From JBICHM01 sp043101835 (lineage in GTDB: Bacteria; Planctomycetota; Phycisphaerae; Phycisphaerales; UBA1924): a DNA stretch of 13,536 bases. The stretch's first letter is position 1. Every line of letters starts with the position of its first letter. Under the pieces are notes generated by a model. The model was not told where the DNA came from. It made no database searches and was given only the letters and a program-made list of their open reading frames with translations. The DNA lies in NCBI GenBank assembly GCA_043101835.1, contig JBICHM010000156.1, positions 1 through 13,536 on the forward strand, read 5' to 3'. Shown here one piece after another: positions 1-7,131 of this stretch. The translations under genes and the position numbers were made by a program.

Positions 1-243
1 CTCGATGCCGGTGGGCGATGCGGCGACGATCGCCGTGGCGGTCTCCAACTCCGCGGCGATGCGGTCGGCGAGGGTGACGGCGTCGATGACCTGGCGCGTC
101 GTTGAGTTCGCGCCGGGCGACGCGCGGCTCACAAGCGTAATCGCGCCGAACGCGCCCCCGAGCAAGATTGCGGTCGTGCCCATGGCGGCGACGAGCTCGA
201 CCAAAGAAAATGCCCGCCGCGCATGGATCGCGCGCCTGCCCAT
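1..243 (-). CDS. Minor pseudopilin with prepilin-type N-terminus (partial, C-terminus beyond window)
   Basis: This is the first 81 codons of a prepilin-like protein; the rest lies beyond the left edge. A short basic leader, MGRRAIHARRA, is followed by FSLVEL, which gives predicted cleavage A11|F12 and the Glu expected at mature position 5. The hydrophobic helix that follows, about residues 12-38, would anchor the subunit in the inner membrane before assembly. The ATG at 243-241 shares one base with the TGA of the GspH-like gene (TGATG), so the two are probably translationally coupled. Its place after GspG- and GspH-like genes suggests a minor tip subunit of the GspI or GspJ kind. The diagnostic C-terminal part is missing, so the exact family cannot be assigned. 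Confidence 0.85.
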   Translation of the reverse strand, partial: MGRRAIHARRAFSLVELVAAMGTTAILLGGAFGAITLVSRASPGANSTTRQVIDAVTLADRIAAELETATAIVAASPTGIE

Positions 244-806
244 CACAATGACTCTCCGATTCCGAGCAGGTCGATGGTCGGTTGCGCGGGCAGTGCGTCG
301 ATCTCGGATCGAGTGAGCGACCGTGCCTCGGTCTTCCCGCTGGCCGCATCGACCGTGATGTTTCGGTAGAGGCCGCCGACGGAGATCACGATCGCGCCAT
401 CGCTGTCGAGGACGCCGAAGCCGTCGATTGCGAGCGCGTTGTCATCGCCGAACCAGACCAGGCGGATGTCGCCGTGATACGGAGGGTGCGCAAGGCGCAC
501 TTCGTAGTCGGCGGAGTCGGGGTCATCAAGCCCGGCGAGGCCGGTGATGGTGTAGCTGTCTGTCGCGGCGTCAAACCGGATCGTCCGGCCCTGTGCAAGG
601 CTCCGGGAGGCGCCGATCGCGTAGGCGAGATCACTCTGAATCCGAAGGGTCGCGGCGGAGAGCCTGTGTCGGGCCGTGGCCGCGGCGTATCGCGGCATGG
701 CGATGGCGGCGAATGCGCTAACGATCGCCAAAACGATCACGATCTCAACGAGGCTGAAAGCGCGGGTCGAGATCGAGTTGGTTGTTCGTGCGCGGTGATG
801 CGTCAC
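243..806 (-). CDS. gspH: GspH/FimT-like pseudopilin
   Basis: This 187-residue protein has a prepilin leader ending at A16|F17, the motif AFSLVEIVIVLAIVSAFAAI, Glu at mature position 5 and a hydrophobic helix up to about residue 36. The globular part carries the alternating strands and turns typical of GspH/FimT minor pseudopilins, for example RTIRFDAATDSYTI and GAIVISVGGLYRNITVD. GspH caps or initiates the type II secretion pseudopilus. I chose the GTG at 806-804 because an AAGG-type ribosome site lies about 7 bases upstream. A TTG at 842-840 would add 12 residues and overlap the GspG stop, but has no visible ribosome site. The gene ends in a one-base overlap with the next pseudopilin. Assignment to GspH rather than another minor pseudopilin rests on position and fold impression. 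Confidence 0.82.
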   Translation of the reverse strand: MTHHRARTTNSISTRAFSLVEIVIVLAIVSAFAAIAMPRYAAATARHRLSAATLRIQSDLAYAIGASRSLAQGRTIRFDAATDSYTITGLAGLDDPDSADYEVRLAHPPYHGDIRLVWFGDDNALAIDGFGVLDSDGAIVISVGGLYRNITVDAASGKTEARSLTRSEIDALPAQPTIDLLGIGESL

Positions 807-838
807 GGCGCCGCCCTTGTCCGGCCTCGCGGGGCCAA

Positions 839-1318
839 TCAATAGTCGGTGTACAGCGTGCCGCTGGCGTCGGTGAGCGCGCCGGTGTTGGCGCTGATGT
901 CGCCGGTGGTCTCGTTGTAGGTCCAGGCGGTCGTGCCGTCGGTGGCGTTCTTGACGGCGGTGAGGCCCTTCTGCGGGCCGACCTGGAGCGCGGGCGTTGC
1001 CTTGAGGTAGGGGCCATAGATGAAGGCGCCTCCCTTGGCGGCGTTGGTGTTGCCGTCGATGTCCGAGTACTGGGCGATCATCTGGTTCTCCCAGTCGGAG
1101 ATCGTGGGGAACTTGCCGTTGTGCTCGGCTGCGTAGAGTTCGATCGCGTTGCGGAGGACGGCGAGGTCCGCTTTGAGGCGGGCGTCAACGGCGCCCTCGC
1201 TGGCGCGGCTCATGCGCGGGACGGCGATCGCGGCGAGAAGGCCGATGATCGCCACCACGATGATGAGCTCGATGAGGCTGAAGGCTCGGTTCGCACGCAG
1301 CGTTGTCATGGTCTTCAT
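839..1318 (-). CDS. gspG: GspG-like major pseudopilin
   Basis: This 159-residue protein has a 12-residue basic leader (MKTMTTLRANRA) before FSLIELIIVVAIIGLLAAIA. Predicted cleavage is A12|F13 and Glu17 is mature position 5. The spine continues as VPRMSRASEGAVDARLKADL, followed by LRNAIELYAAEHNGKFP, the usual GspG/PilA helix and loop. The C-terminal AWTYNETTGDISANTG resembles the W-x-Y...G-x-I-x-x-N element of GspG proteins. GspG subunits polymerise into the pseudopilus shaft that pushes substrate through a secretin. The frame stays open upstream to 1561, but the ATG at 1318 has a GGAG site 8 bases away and gives a normal leader. It is the only gene of the block preceded by a real gap (130 bp), which holds a candidate promoter, consistent with a need for more of this subunit. 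Confidence 0.9.
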   Translation of the reverse strand: MKTMTTLRANRAFSLIELIIVVAIIGLLAAIAVPRMSRASEGAVDARLKADLAVLRNAIELYAAEHNGKFPTISDWENQMIAQYSDIDGNTNAAKGGAFIYGPYLKATPALQVGPQKGLTAVKNATDGTTAWTYNETTGDISANTGALTDASGTLYTDY

Positions 1319-1375
1319 CACAGATGCTCCACGCTCGGTCGGGCGGTGAGGCCCGCAACTGGACGGTGTTCTGGA

Positions 1376-1404
1376 GATATCGACCGGAGCAGTCGCGGAG
1401 TCAA
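1376..1404 (-). promoter_or_regulatory. Candidate sigma-70-type promoter for the major pseudopilin gene
   Basis: On the minus strand, TTGACT (1404-1399, five of six matches to the -35 consensus) is followed after 17 bases by GATATC (1381-1376, three of six at -10). The predicted start would be near 1369, leaving a leader of about 50 bases before the ATG at 1318. The -35 match and spacing are good and the -10 is weak. The position in the only sizeable intergenic gap of the block supports it. Confidence 0.4.
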
Positions 1405-1427
1405 GCGTTGCCGGGGTTTCTGCCGAA

Positions 1428-1445
1428 TCGGGAGAATTCCCCCGA
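1428..1445 (-). terminator. Hairpin just after the PilP-like gene (weak terminator or processing site)
   Basis: On the minus strand TCGGGGGAATTCTCCCGA is self-complementary except for one G-U pair, and begins 3 bases past the TAG of the PilP-like gene. No run of T follows, so it is not a canonical intrinsic terminator. It could attenuate readthrough or protect an mRNA 3' end, separating upstream assembly genes from the pseudopilin transcript. Confidence 0.35.
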
Positions 1446-1448
1446 GCA

Positions 1449-1982
1449 CTATCGGACCGGTTCTTTGGATTCAGACGCTGTGGGCAGGTGCAGCGTCGCG
1501 ATAAGGTCGCCCTTTCGGAAGACCGCTTCTCGCTCGGCGACGCGAAGGAGTGTGAAGCCACTGACCTCGGCGCCGATGCGCACGAACTCGCCGTTGACGA
1601 TGGCGCCGGGATCGGCGGCGGAGAGCATGACGGAGGTCAGGCGGTGGCCGGTCTCGAAGGATGCGATGGCGACCGCATCCGGGTCGGCGGCTTCCTCAGC
1701 GCGCAGCCAGATGGGGCCGGGCGCAAAGGCGTCGCGTTTGTGGCCTGTGAGGGCGCGAAGGCGTTCGAGCGCGCGCGCGGCGTCAGCGAGTCCGTTGCCG
1801 TCGCCATCAGCGGCGCGCGGCGTCACGGGCCGCGCGGTTGTTGCAGGCGTGTCGGCCGGCGCCGCCTCGGCAACGGCTGCATCCGGCCGACCCGGGCCGA
1901 TGAGCAGTTGATCAAGCGCGACGCCCACCGCAGCGAGGCCCAGCGCGATCAGCAGCCATTTGCGCTGCTTGTTCATCGTCAT
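1449..1982 (-). CDS. PilP/GspC-like inner-membrane linker protein
   Basis: This 177-residue bitopic protein has a basic N-terminus (MTMNKQRK), one membrane helix at about residues 9-28, an Ala/Pro/Asp-rich linker to about residue 60, a helical stretch, then a small beta domain at about 108-167. That domain contains HRLTSVMLSAADPGAIVNGE and a following VRIGAEVSGF...LLRV...AVFRKGDL pattern. This is the arrangement of the homology region shared by PilP, GspB and GspC, which links the inner-membrane complex to the secretin. The start ATG overlaps the PilO-like stop (ATGA), with GGAGGT 6 bases upstream. It ends the tightly coupled run and is followed by a hairpin. PilP is usually a lipoprotein, but no lipobox is visible here. 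The family call rests on topology, position and the beta-domain pattern. Confidence 0.65.
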   Translation of the reverse strand: MTMNKQRKWLLIALGLAAVGVALDQLLIGPGRPDAAVAEAAPADTPATTARPVTPRAADGDGNGLADAARALERLRALTGHKRDAFAPGPIWLRAEEAADPDAVAIASFETGHRLTSVMLSAADPGAIVNGEFVRIGAEVSGFTLLRVAEREAVFRKGDLIATLHLPTASESKEPVR

Positions 1983-2566
1983 CGCGCTACCTCCGCGGCG
2001 TTCGCGCCGGCGATCGCAGGCGGTTGTGTGCACCAGACAAGCGTCGCGGCGGCGCGTGCCGTGTATTTCGGAGAGACGGACTCGCTGGCGAAGTCGAATC
2101 GCTCAACGACGATGTCGGGGCATTTCTCATGCACGAGATTGAGGAATGCCTGGAAGGACGGCGCATCACCCCGTCCTTCAATAATGATTCGGGTCACGCC
2201 GTAGACGCCGGCGCTCTGCGGCTGCCCGGGCCTCACGCCGTCGAGACGCAACCCGGCCTGCTCGGCGAGCGTGGTGAGCAGCGCAATGCGATGATTGAGG
2301 CGAAGCGGCGACTCAAGGACGATTCCTGCGCCCGTGGCCGCTGTCCGAGCTCGTTCGAGCGACTCGCGGGCGCGGCTCACCTCCTCCTCACGGGCGGCGA
2401 GTTCGTCCTGCCGCGCCTGCACGAGCGCATCGCGGGTCGAGGCGTCTGATTGCGCGGCCAGGAGCGGCGCAACGCCGAGCGGCCACACTGCGGCGCTGAG
2501 CAGCGCGACGGCGATCAAGCCGCCGCCGTCAGTTCGGAGACTCAGGCTTCGGCTGGTGACGCTCAT
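1979..2566 (-). CDS. pilO: PilO/GspM-like assembly protein
   Basis: This 195-residue protein has one membrane helix at about residues 16-38, a charged coiled-coil stretch at about 44-74 (QARQDELAAREEEVSRARES), then a compact alpha/beta domain at about 80-180. In that domain, LLTTLAEQAGLRLDGVRPG and a later SFQAFLNLVHEKCPDIVVER segment are typical of the ferredoxin-like fold of PilO and GspM. PilO pairs with PilN in the inner-membrane ring that aligns the ATPase and platform with the secretin. The start ATG overlaps the PilN-like stop (ATGA) and is preceded by a GAGGT ribosome site. The order PilM-N-O-P matches type IV pilus operons. Primary sequence in this family is weakly conserved, so topology and neighbourhood carry the call. 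Confidence 0.78.
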   Translation of the reverse strand: MSVTSRSLSLRTDGGGLIAVALLSAAVWPLGVAPLLAAQSDASTRDALVQARQDELAAREEEVSRARESLERARTAATGAGIVLESPLRLNHRIALLTTLAEQAGLRLDGVRPGQPQSAGVYGVTRIIIEGRGDAPSFQAFLNLVHEKCPDIVVERFDFASESVSPKYTARAAATLVWCTQPPAIAGANAAEVAR

Positions 2567-3153
2567 CGAGCCACCTCTGCGCTGGGTGCGAGACGGCATC
2601 GCACGCGAAACTCGACGGCGTCGCGCGCAAGCACGGTGGCGCGCTTTGCTTCGATGAGCGTGACCTCGGTGAATACGCCGAGGGACTCGATGTCGAGGGT
2701 GAGCGTTGTGGCTGCGAGTGCGTCGGGCGCGTAGCCGGAGAGATCGATGGTGAACCCGGCGGCTCGGGCGCCATCGAGTCCATCCTGACCCGCAGGCTGG
2801 ACGGCGCAGCGTTGCAGCACGATCGACTGATCAAGGCTGCTGTCGAATGCTTCGAGAAGGAGGCGCCACTCGGGACGCTCGCGCAGTGCTGCGGCGACCT
2901 CGAGCTGCGGCGCGAGTGAGGCGTGTTCAGCGTGGAGCAAGGCGATTTCAGATTCAATCGCCGCGATTCGCAGGCGAAGCCCGTCGGCAGCCGCCGAATG
3001 CGGGTGGCTCGCATTGCCGACGCCGAGGGCGATCAGCCCGGCGGAGATGCAGGCGTATCCAGCGAGCGCGGCGCGCCATCGTCGGGCGCGGCGGCGCAGG
3101 CGCTGGCGCCGACGCTCATCTGGACTGAGGAGATTCCAAGCGCGCATTGGCAT
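2563..3153 (-). CDS. pilN: PilN-like assembly protein
   Basis: This 196-residue protein begins MPMRAWNLLSPDERRRQR. The N-L-L-x-P near the start matches the cytoplasmic PilN motif that docks into PilM. A very basic stretch precedes one membrane helix at about residues 28-47, a helical segment (about 55-90) and an alpha/beta domain from about 95 (WRLLLEAFDSSLDQSIVLQR, later FTIDLSGYAPDALAATTLTL and a C-terminal EFRVRCRL strand). This is the organisation of PilN and the periplasmic part of GspL. The ATG at 3153-3151 shares one base with the PilM-like TGA, and GGGAGG lies 7 bases upstream. It should form the PilM-PilN-PilO inner-membrane platform with its neighbours. Confidence 0.8.
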   Translation of the reverse strand: MPMRAWNLLSPDERRRQRLRRRARRWRAALAGYACISAGLIALGVGNASHPHSAAADGLRLRIAAIESEIALLHAEHASLAPQLEVAAALRERPEWRLLLEAFDSSLDQSIVLQRCAVQPAGQDGLDGARAAGFTIDLSGYAPDALAATTLTLDIESLGVFTEVTLIEAKRATVLARDAVEFRVRCRLAPSAEVAR

Positions 3154-4157
3154 CAAGCGGCCTCCCAGAGGGAGAGACCGACAGCGCAAGCAATGTCGTG
3201 CTCAAATCGGTCCGCGCCGGCGGGATCGACGATGATGGCGTCCTCCAGCCCGAGGCGGTCGGCGATCTGGTCAGGCGAGGCCGGCGAGTCGCCGGTGACG
3301 ACCAGGCGGACAGGCTGCGGAAAATCGTAGCGATGGTCGAGGAAGGCAAGGGCGGTGCGCAGGTCGGTGGCGAGCGATTCGAGCGCATGCTCGACGATCG
3401 GCGCCAGCATGCCGCTGATGGGCGTTTCGGCGGCGCCGCGCGCAGAGCTGCGGAGGGCATGGATCGCAAGGTGGCGGTCGACGCCGAGACGGTCGGTGGC
3501 CGTGTCGGCCAGCGCGCCGATGCCAGCGATCTCGAAGGCGCGCTCGTACACAATCTCGCCGCGATGGTGTGCGAGGAGTGTGGCGTCGTTCCAACCGAAG
3601 TCGAGACCGATCGTGACGCCCTTTGGCTCGCAGTCGAGATTGAATGCGCGGGCGAGCGCCCAGCAGCGCAAGTCGATCGCCCTGACCGAGAGTCCGGCCT
3701 GGGCAAGGGCGATCGCGGGCGCGTCGGCGTCGTCGTGCAGCAGACCCGCGGCGAGCGCCTGGCGTCTCGGGACGCCCGCGTCGGGTGCGGGCAGCTCCCA
3801 GGAGGCAAGTTCGAAGGAGCCCGGCGCCAGGTTGTGCGCGGAGGCGAACTCCTCGCGTGCGAAGAGCAACGCATCAACCGATGCGCCGGCGGGGGGGAGA
3901 TCGAGCATGAGTCGTCGCACGCGCGACTGATCCGCGGCGATCACGACGGAGCGGCCGGCGAAGCCCTGGCGATCGAGCGCGGCGGCGATGCGAGCCAGCT
4001 CGGTGGCGTCGATTGGCGCGGTGGGGTCCGTTCTTTCGATGCGGGCCTGCGCTACGACACGGAAGCCACCGGTTGTGCGTGACACCTGCACTGCGCGGAT
4101 GACGCCTGCGTCGAGGTCGAGCCCGATGGGTCCGAGTTGGCGATTCGCGCGGCGCAT
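3153..4157 (-). CDS. pilM: PilM-like actin-fold protein
   Basis: This 334-residue cytoplasmic protein has the PilM/FtsA actin-like layout. IGLDLDAGVIRAVQVSR (11-27) is the first nucleotide-phosphate loop, and VTIGLDFGWNDATLLAHHRG (181-200) is the second, followed by EIVYERAFEIAG. The C-terminal PVRLVVTGD (282-290) fits the adenosine region. It would couple the cytoplasmic face of the machine to PilN, and its use here replaces the cytoplasmic half of GspL. The ATG at 4157 overlaps the GspF stop by one base (TGATG), and the end overlaps the PilN-like start the same way. It is slightly shorter than typical PilM. The frame is open further upstream to 4709, but that part is antisense-like low-complexity Arg/Pro sequence inside the GspF gene. 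Confidence 0.85.
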   Translation of the reverse strand: MRRANRQLGPIGLDLDAGVIRAVQVSRTTGGFRVVAQARIERTDPTAPIDATELARIAAALDRQGFAGRSVVIAADQSRVRRLMLDLPPAGASVDALLFAREEFASAHNLAPGSFELASWELPAPDAGVPRRQALAAGLLHDDADAPAIALAQAGLSVRAIDLRCWALARAFNLDCEPKGVTIGLDFGWNDATLLAHHRGEIVYERAFEIAGIGALADTATDRLGVDRHLAIHALRSSARGAAETPISGMLAPIVEHALESLATDLRTALAFLDHRYDFPQPVRLVVTGDSPASPDQIADRLGLEDAIIVDPAGADRFEHDIACAVGLSLWEAA

Positions 4158-5371
4158 CAGTGGGCTCCGGCGGCGGTGGCGACATCGAAGAGCGGGAGGA
4201 AGAGGCTGACGGCAAGCGCGCCGATGATGACTCCGAGGACGGCGAGGATGAGCGGTTCGAGCACGGTGGAGAGGGTGCGGAGCGCGGTTTCGTTGTCCTC
4301 TTCGACGAAGTCGGCGACGGTCATGAGGAGGTCGCCGAGGCCGCCGGCGTCTTCGCCGCTGCGAATTGCTTCGGTGATGGTGGGGGAGATGAGGGAGCTG
4401 CGCGCGAAGACGGCGCTGATGGGCTCGCCCCGGGAGACGGCCTCCTCGGCGTCGGCCAGCAGTTCGCGGAAGCGGGTGTTGCCGACGGAGGTCTTGAGAA
4501 GGCCGAGCGCCTCGAGGAGCGGCAGCCGGCTTGCGAGCAGGACGCCGAGCAGGCGCACGATGCGGCCGGTGGCAACGCTGCAGACGATGCGGCCGACGCC
4601 GGGCGCGCGGACGAGCGCGGTGTCGAGGGCGCGCCGGCCACTGGCTGTCCGCAGCGCATGGCGGATGCCGAATGCGGATGCGCCGACGAGCAGCAGCATC
4701 GCCCACCACCAGGCGCGAAGCAGGTTGCTGACGCCGATCATCATCTCGGTGGTGGCCGGGAGGGGTGCGTCGAGCGAATCGAAGAGTTCGGCGAATCGAG
4801 GGAGGACGAAGAGCAGCATGAGGACGAGCACGATCGATCCGAGCGAGAGGAGAATGGTCGGATAGATCATCGCGCCGGCGATCATCTTGCGAATGCGCCC
4901 CTGCTCATTGGTGAGGCGCGCGAGGCGATCGAGCAGTTCGTCGAGGCAGCCGGTGGATTCGCCCGCTGCGACCATGCTGCGGTAGATCTCGTCGAAGTAG
5001 GTCGGATGGCGTTCGAGTGCTTCGGCGAACGAGGCGCCCTGCTCGGTGCGCTGGCGCACATCCGCGATGACGGCGGCCCATCGTTCGTCGGGCGTCTGGC
5101 GCGCAATGGCGCCGAGGGCGTCGGTCAGGGGTGTTCCGGAGCGCAGGAGGACATAGAGCTGACGAGTGAAAGCGGCGAGGCGTCGGAAGTCGCGCCTAGG
5201 CGCGCCAGTGGGGCGCTTGTCCGGCCGATCGGTGCGATCGGATTCCTGAATGGCGCCGACATAGACGCCGCGCTCGCGCAGCGTGGCTCGCGCCGCGGGC
5301 GCGGAGGTCGCGTCGATGTGGCCGGACACGGGACGACCGGCGCGGTCGCAGCCTTCGTACCGGAACTTCAC
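4157..5371 (-). CDS. gspF: GspF/PilC inner-membrane platform protein
   Basis: This full-length 404-residue protein has two T2SSF repeats. The first, about residues 66-190, contains FTRQLYVLLRSGTPLTDAL and YFDEIYRSMVAAGESTGCLD. The second, about 267-395, contains RIVRLLGVLLASRLPLLEAL and ITEAIRSGEDAGGLGDLL. Membrane helices lie at about 167-193, 219-236 and 370-395. The protein is the rotary platform on which the ATPase acts to add pseudopilin subunits. The start is GTG (5371-5369), forming a four-base GTGA overlap with the gspE stop, so the two should be made in step. The N-terminus MKFRYEGCDRAGRPVSGHI is normal for the family. Confidence 0.95.
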   Translation of the reverse strand: MKFRYEGCDRAGRPVSGHIDATSAPAARATLRERGVYVGAIQESDRTDRPDKRPTGAPRRDFRRLAAFTRQLYVLLRSGTPLTDALGAIARQTPDERWAAVIADVRQRTEQGASFAEALERHPTYFDEIYRSMVAAGESTGCLDELLDRLARLTNEQGRIRKMIAGAMIYPTILLSLGSIVLVLMLLFVLPRFAELFDSLDAPLPATTEMMIGVSNLLRAWWWAMLLLVGASAFGIRHALRTASGRRALDTALVRAPGVGRIVCSVATGRIVRLLGVLLASRLPLLEALGLLKTSVGNTRFRELLADAEEAVSRGEPISAVFARSSLISPTITEAIRSGEDAGGLGDLLMTVADFVEEDNETALRTLSTVLEPLILAVLGVIIGALAVSLFLPLFDVATAAGAH

Positions 5372-7131
5372 GCCGCCTCCGTTCGCCCGAGTTCAGTCGG
5401 TTGTTCGACAGTGGCCTCTGCGTCGAGATCCTCGCGCGTCACGCGAAGGGCCTCCTCGAGGCTTGTGCGCTTCCCAACGGCCATGAGGATCGCCTCCTTG
5501 CGTAGGGTCAATCCCCCCTCCTCGCAGAAGGCGGCGCGGATTTCGTGCGACGCGGCACCTTGGTGGACAAGCCTTCGGAGCGAGCTGGTGATCTCCATCA
5601 CTTCGTAGACGCCGAGGCGTCCGCGGAACCCGGTGTTGTGACACTCACGACAGCCGGCGCCGCGCTCAAATGAGCGGCCACGGTGGTCAAGCAGATCGGC
5701 CTCAGCGAGAGCTTCTTCGGAGGGGTAGTACTTTGCGACGCAGGCCGGGCAGTTGGTGCGGATGAGCCGCTGGGCGACGACGCCATTGAGCGCGCTGGAG
5801 AGGAGGTAGGACTCGATGCCCATGTCGAGGAGTCGAGCGACGGCGCTGGGCGCATCGTTGGTGTGGAGCGTGGCGAGGACGAGGTGTCCGGTCAGCGCGG
5901 CCTGCACGGCGACGCGCGCGGTGGTTTCGTCGCGGATTTCGCCGACCATCACGACATCGGGATCCTGCCGGAGAATACTGCGCAGGGCGCGAGCGAAGGT
6001 CATGCCCACGGCCTCGTTCACCTGGATCTGGTTGACGAGGTCGAGTTGATACTCAACAGGGTCCTCGACTGTCACCAGGTTGCGCTCGGGGCTGCGCAGC
6101 AGGTCGAGTCCGGAGTAGAGCGTCGTTGTCTTGCCACTGCCGGTCGGGCCGGTCACGAGCACGAGGCCGTGCGGCGTGCGCAGCATGCCATCGAAGACGA
6201 CCATGGTCTCCGATCGCATGCCCAGATCCTCGAGGCGCACGCGAAGGTTGGACTTGTCGAGAATTCGGATGACAAGCTTTTCGCCGAGGACGGTGGGCAT
6301 GCTGGAGACGCGCAAGTCGATCTCGCGTCCTTCGGCGACGATGCGGACGCGTCCCTCCTGCGGCAGCCGCTTTTCGGCGATGTCCATTCGCGCCATCACC
6401 TTGATGCGCGATGTGATGGAGGGGTGCATGCCCGCGGGCGGCTGCATGAGATCGCGCAGGGCGCCGTCGATGCGATGGCGGATGCGCGTGCCCTTGCGAT
6501 CGGGCTCGATGTGAATGTCGCTTGCGCCGTCGCTGATGGCGGTCATCAAGGCGACATTGACGAGGTTGACGATGGGGCTGCCCTCGACCATGCGGTCGAG
6601 ATCGGTGACGGGGCCCTCGTCAACGGCTTCGCCCTCGACGACATCAACATCGGAGTGCTCAAGAGAGGCAAGGAATGTATTCACTGAGGCGTGACCCGAC
6701 GCGCTCCTGCTCGCGAACTCGAGGATGTTCGATTCGAGCGCCAGCACGGGACGGATCTCGCATCCTGTAAGTTGTCTCAGGCGGTCGATGATCGGGAGCG
6801 ACTGAGGCTCGGCCATGGCGATGGTGAGCACATCGCGCACGCGGAACATTGGCACAACGCGGAGTCGCTCGGCCTCCTGCCGGCTGATGAGGGAGCTCAA
6901 CGCGGGATCGATGAGGCCGTGGCGCAGTTCGCACCCTCGCACGCCGATGCGCGCAGCAAGCGTGCGGACGAGCACACCGGGGGGCACAAGGCCGTGGGAC
7001 ACGAGCAACTCGCCGAGCATGCGCCCGGTGCGCTGCTGCTCGCAGAGCGCTTCGGCGAGCTGGTCCTTGCTGATCAGCCCCTGATCGACAAGGTGCTCGC
7101 CCATGCGTTGTGGGGCGCCGTGTCGCTTCAC
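5368..7131 (-). CDS. gspE: GspE/PilB-type secretion or pilus assembly ATPase with MshEN domain
   Basis: This complete 587-residue ATPase powers pseudopilus assembly at the inner membrane. Residues 9-62 form an MshEN-like region with two LGxxL...GLI-type repeats. The ATPase core has the Walker A GPTGSGKTT (328-336), Walker B DVVMVGEIRDE (392-402) with Glu398, and the histidine box GHLVLATLHTND (415-426). A four-cysteine zinc site (C461, C464, C494, C497) is present, as in GspE and PilB but not PilT, which supports an assembly role rather than retraction. The start GTG (7131-7129) overlaps the STAS stop as GTGA, and the stop overlaps gspF. No key catalytic residue appears missing. Confidence 0.96.
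   Translation of the reverse strand: MKRHGAPQRMGEHLVDQGLISKDQLAEALCEQQRTGRMLGELLVSHGLVPPGVLVRTLAARIGVRGCELRHGLIDPALSSLISRQEAERLRVVPMFRVRDVLTIAMAEPQSLPIIDRLRQLTGCEIRPVLALESNILEFASRSASGHASVNTFLASLEHSDVDVVEGEAVDEGPVTDLDRMVEGSPIVNLVNVALMTAISDGASDIHIEPDRKGTRIRHRIDGALRDLMQPPAGMHPSITSRIKVMARMDIAEKRLPQEGRVRIVAEGREIDLRVSSMPTVLGEKLVIRILDKSNLRVRLEDLGMRSETMVVFDGMLRTPHGLVLVTGPTGSGKTTTLYSGLDLLRSPERNLVTVEDPVEYQLDLVNQIQVNEAVGMTFARALRSILRQDPDVVMVGEIRDETTARVAVQAALTGHLVLATLHTNDAPSAVARLLDMGIESYLLSSALNGVVAQRLIRTNCPACVAKYYPSEEALAEADLLDHRGRSFERGAGCRECHNTGFRGRLGVYEVMEITSSLRRLVHQGAASHEIRAAFCEEGGLTLRKEAILMAVGKRTSLEEALRVTREDLDAEATVEQPTELGRTEAA

Noticed and set aside
1319..1561. N-terminal extension of the GspG-like protein by 81 codons
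   Set aside because: It would place a long Ser/Pro/Arg-rich stretch before the prepilin leader and overlap the PilP-like gene; the ATG at 1318 has a good ribosome site and a normal leader.
4160..5608. Long plus-strand frame of 482 codons
   Set aside because: It is antisense to gspF and the end of gspE, whose proteins have clear domains and motifs; its product is Glu/Asp/Gly-rich with no recognisable fold, as expected from antisense of G+C-rich genes.
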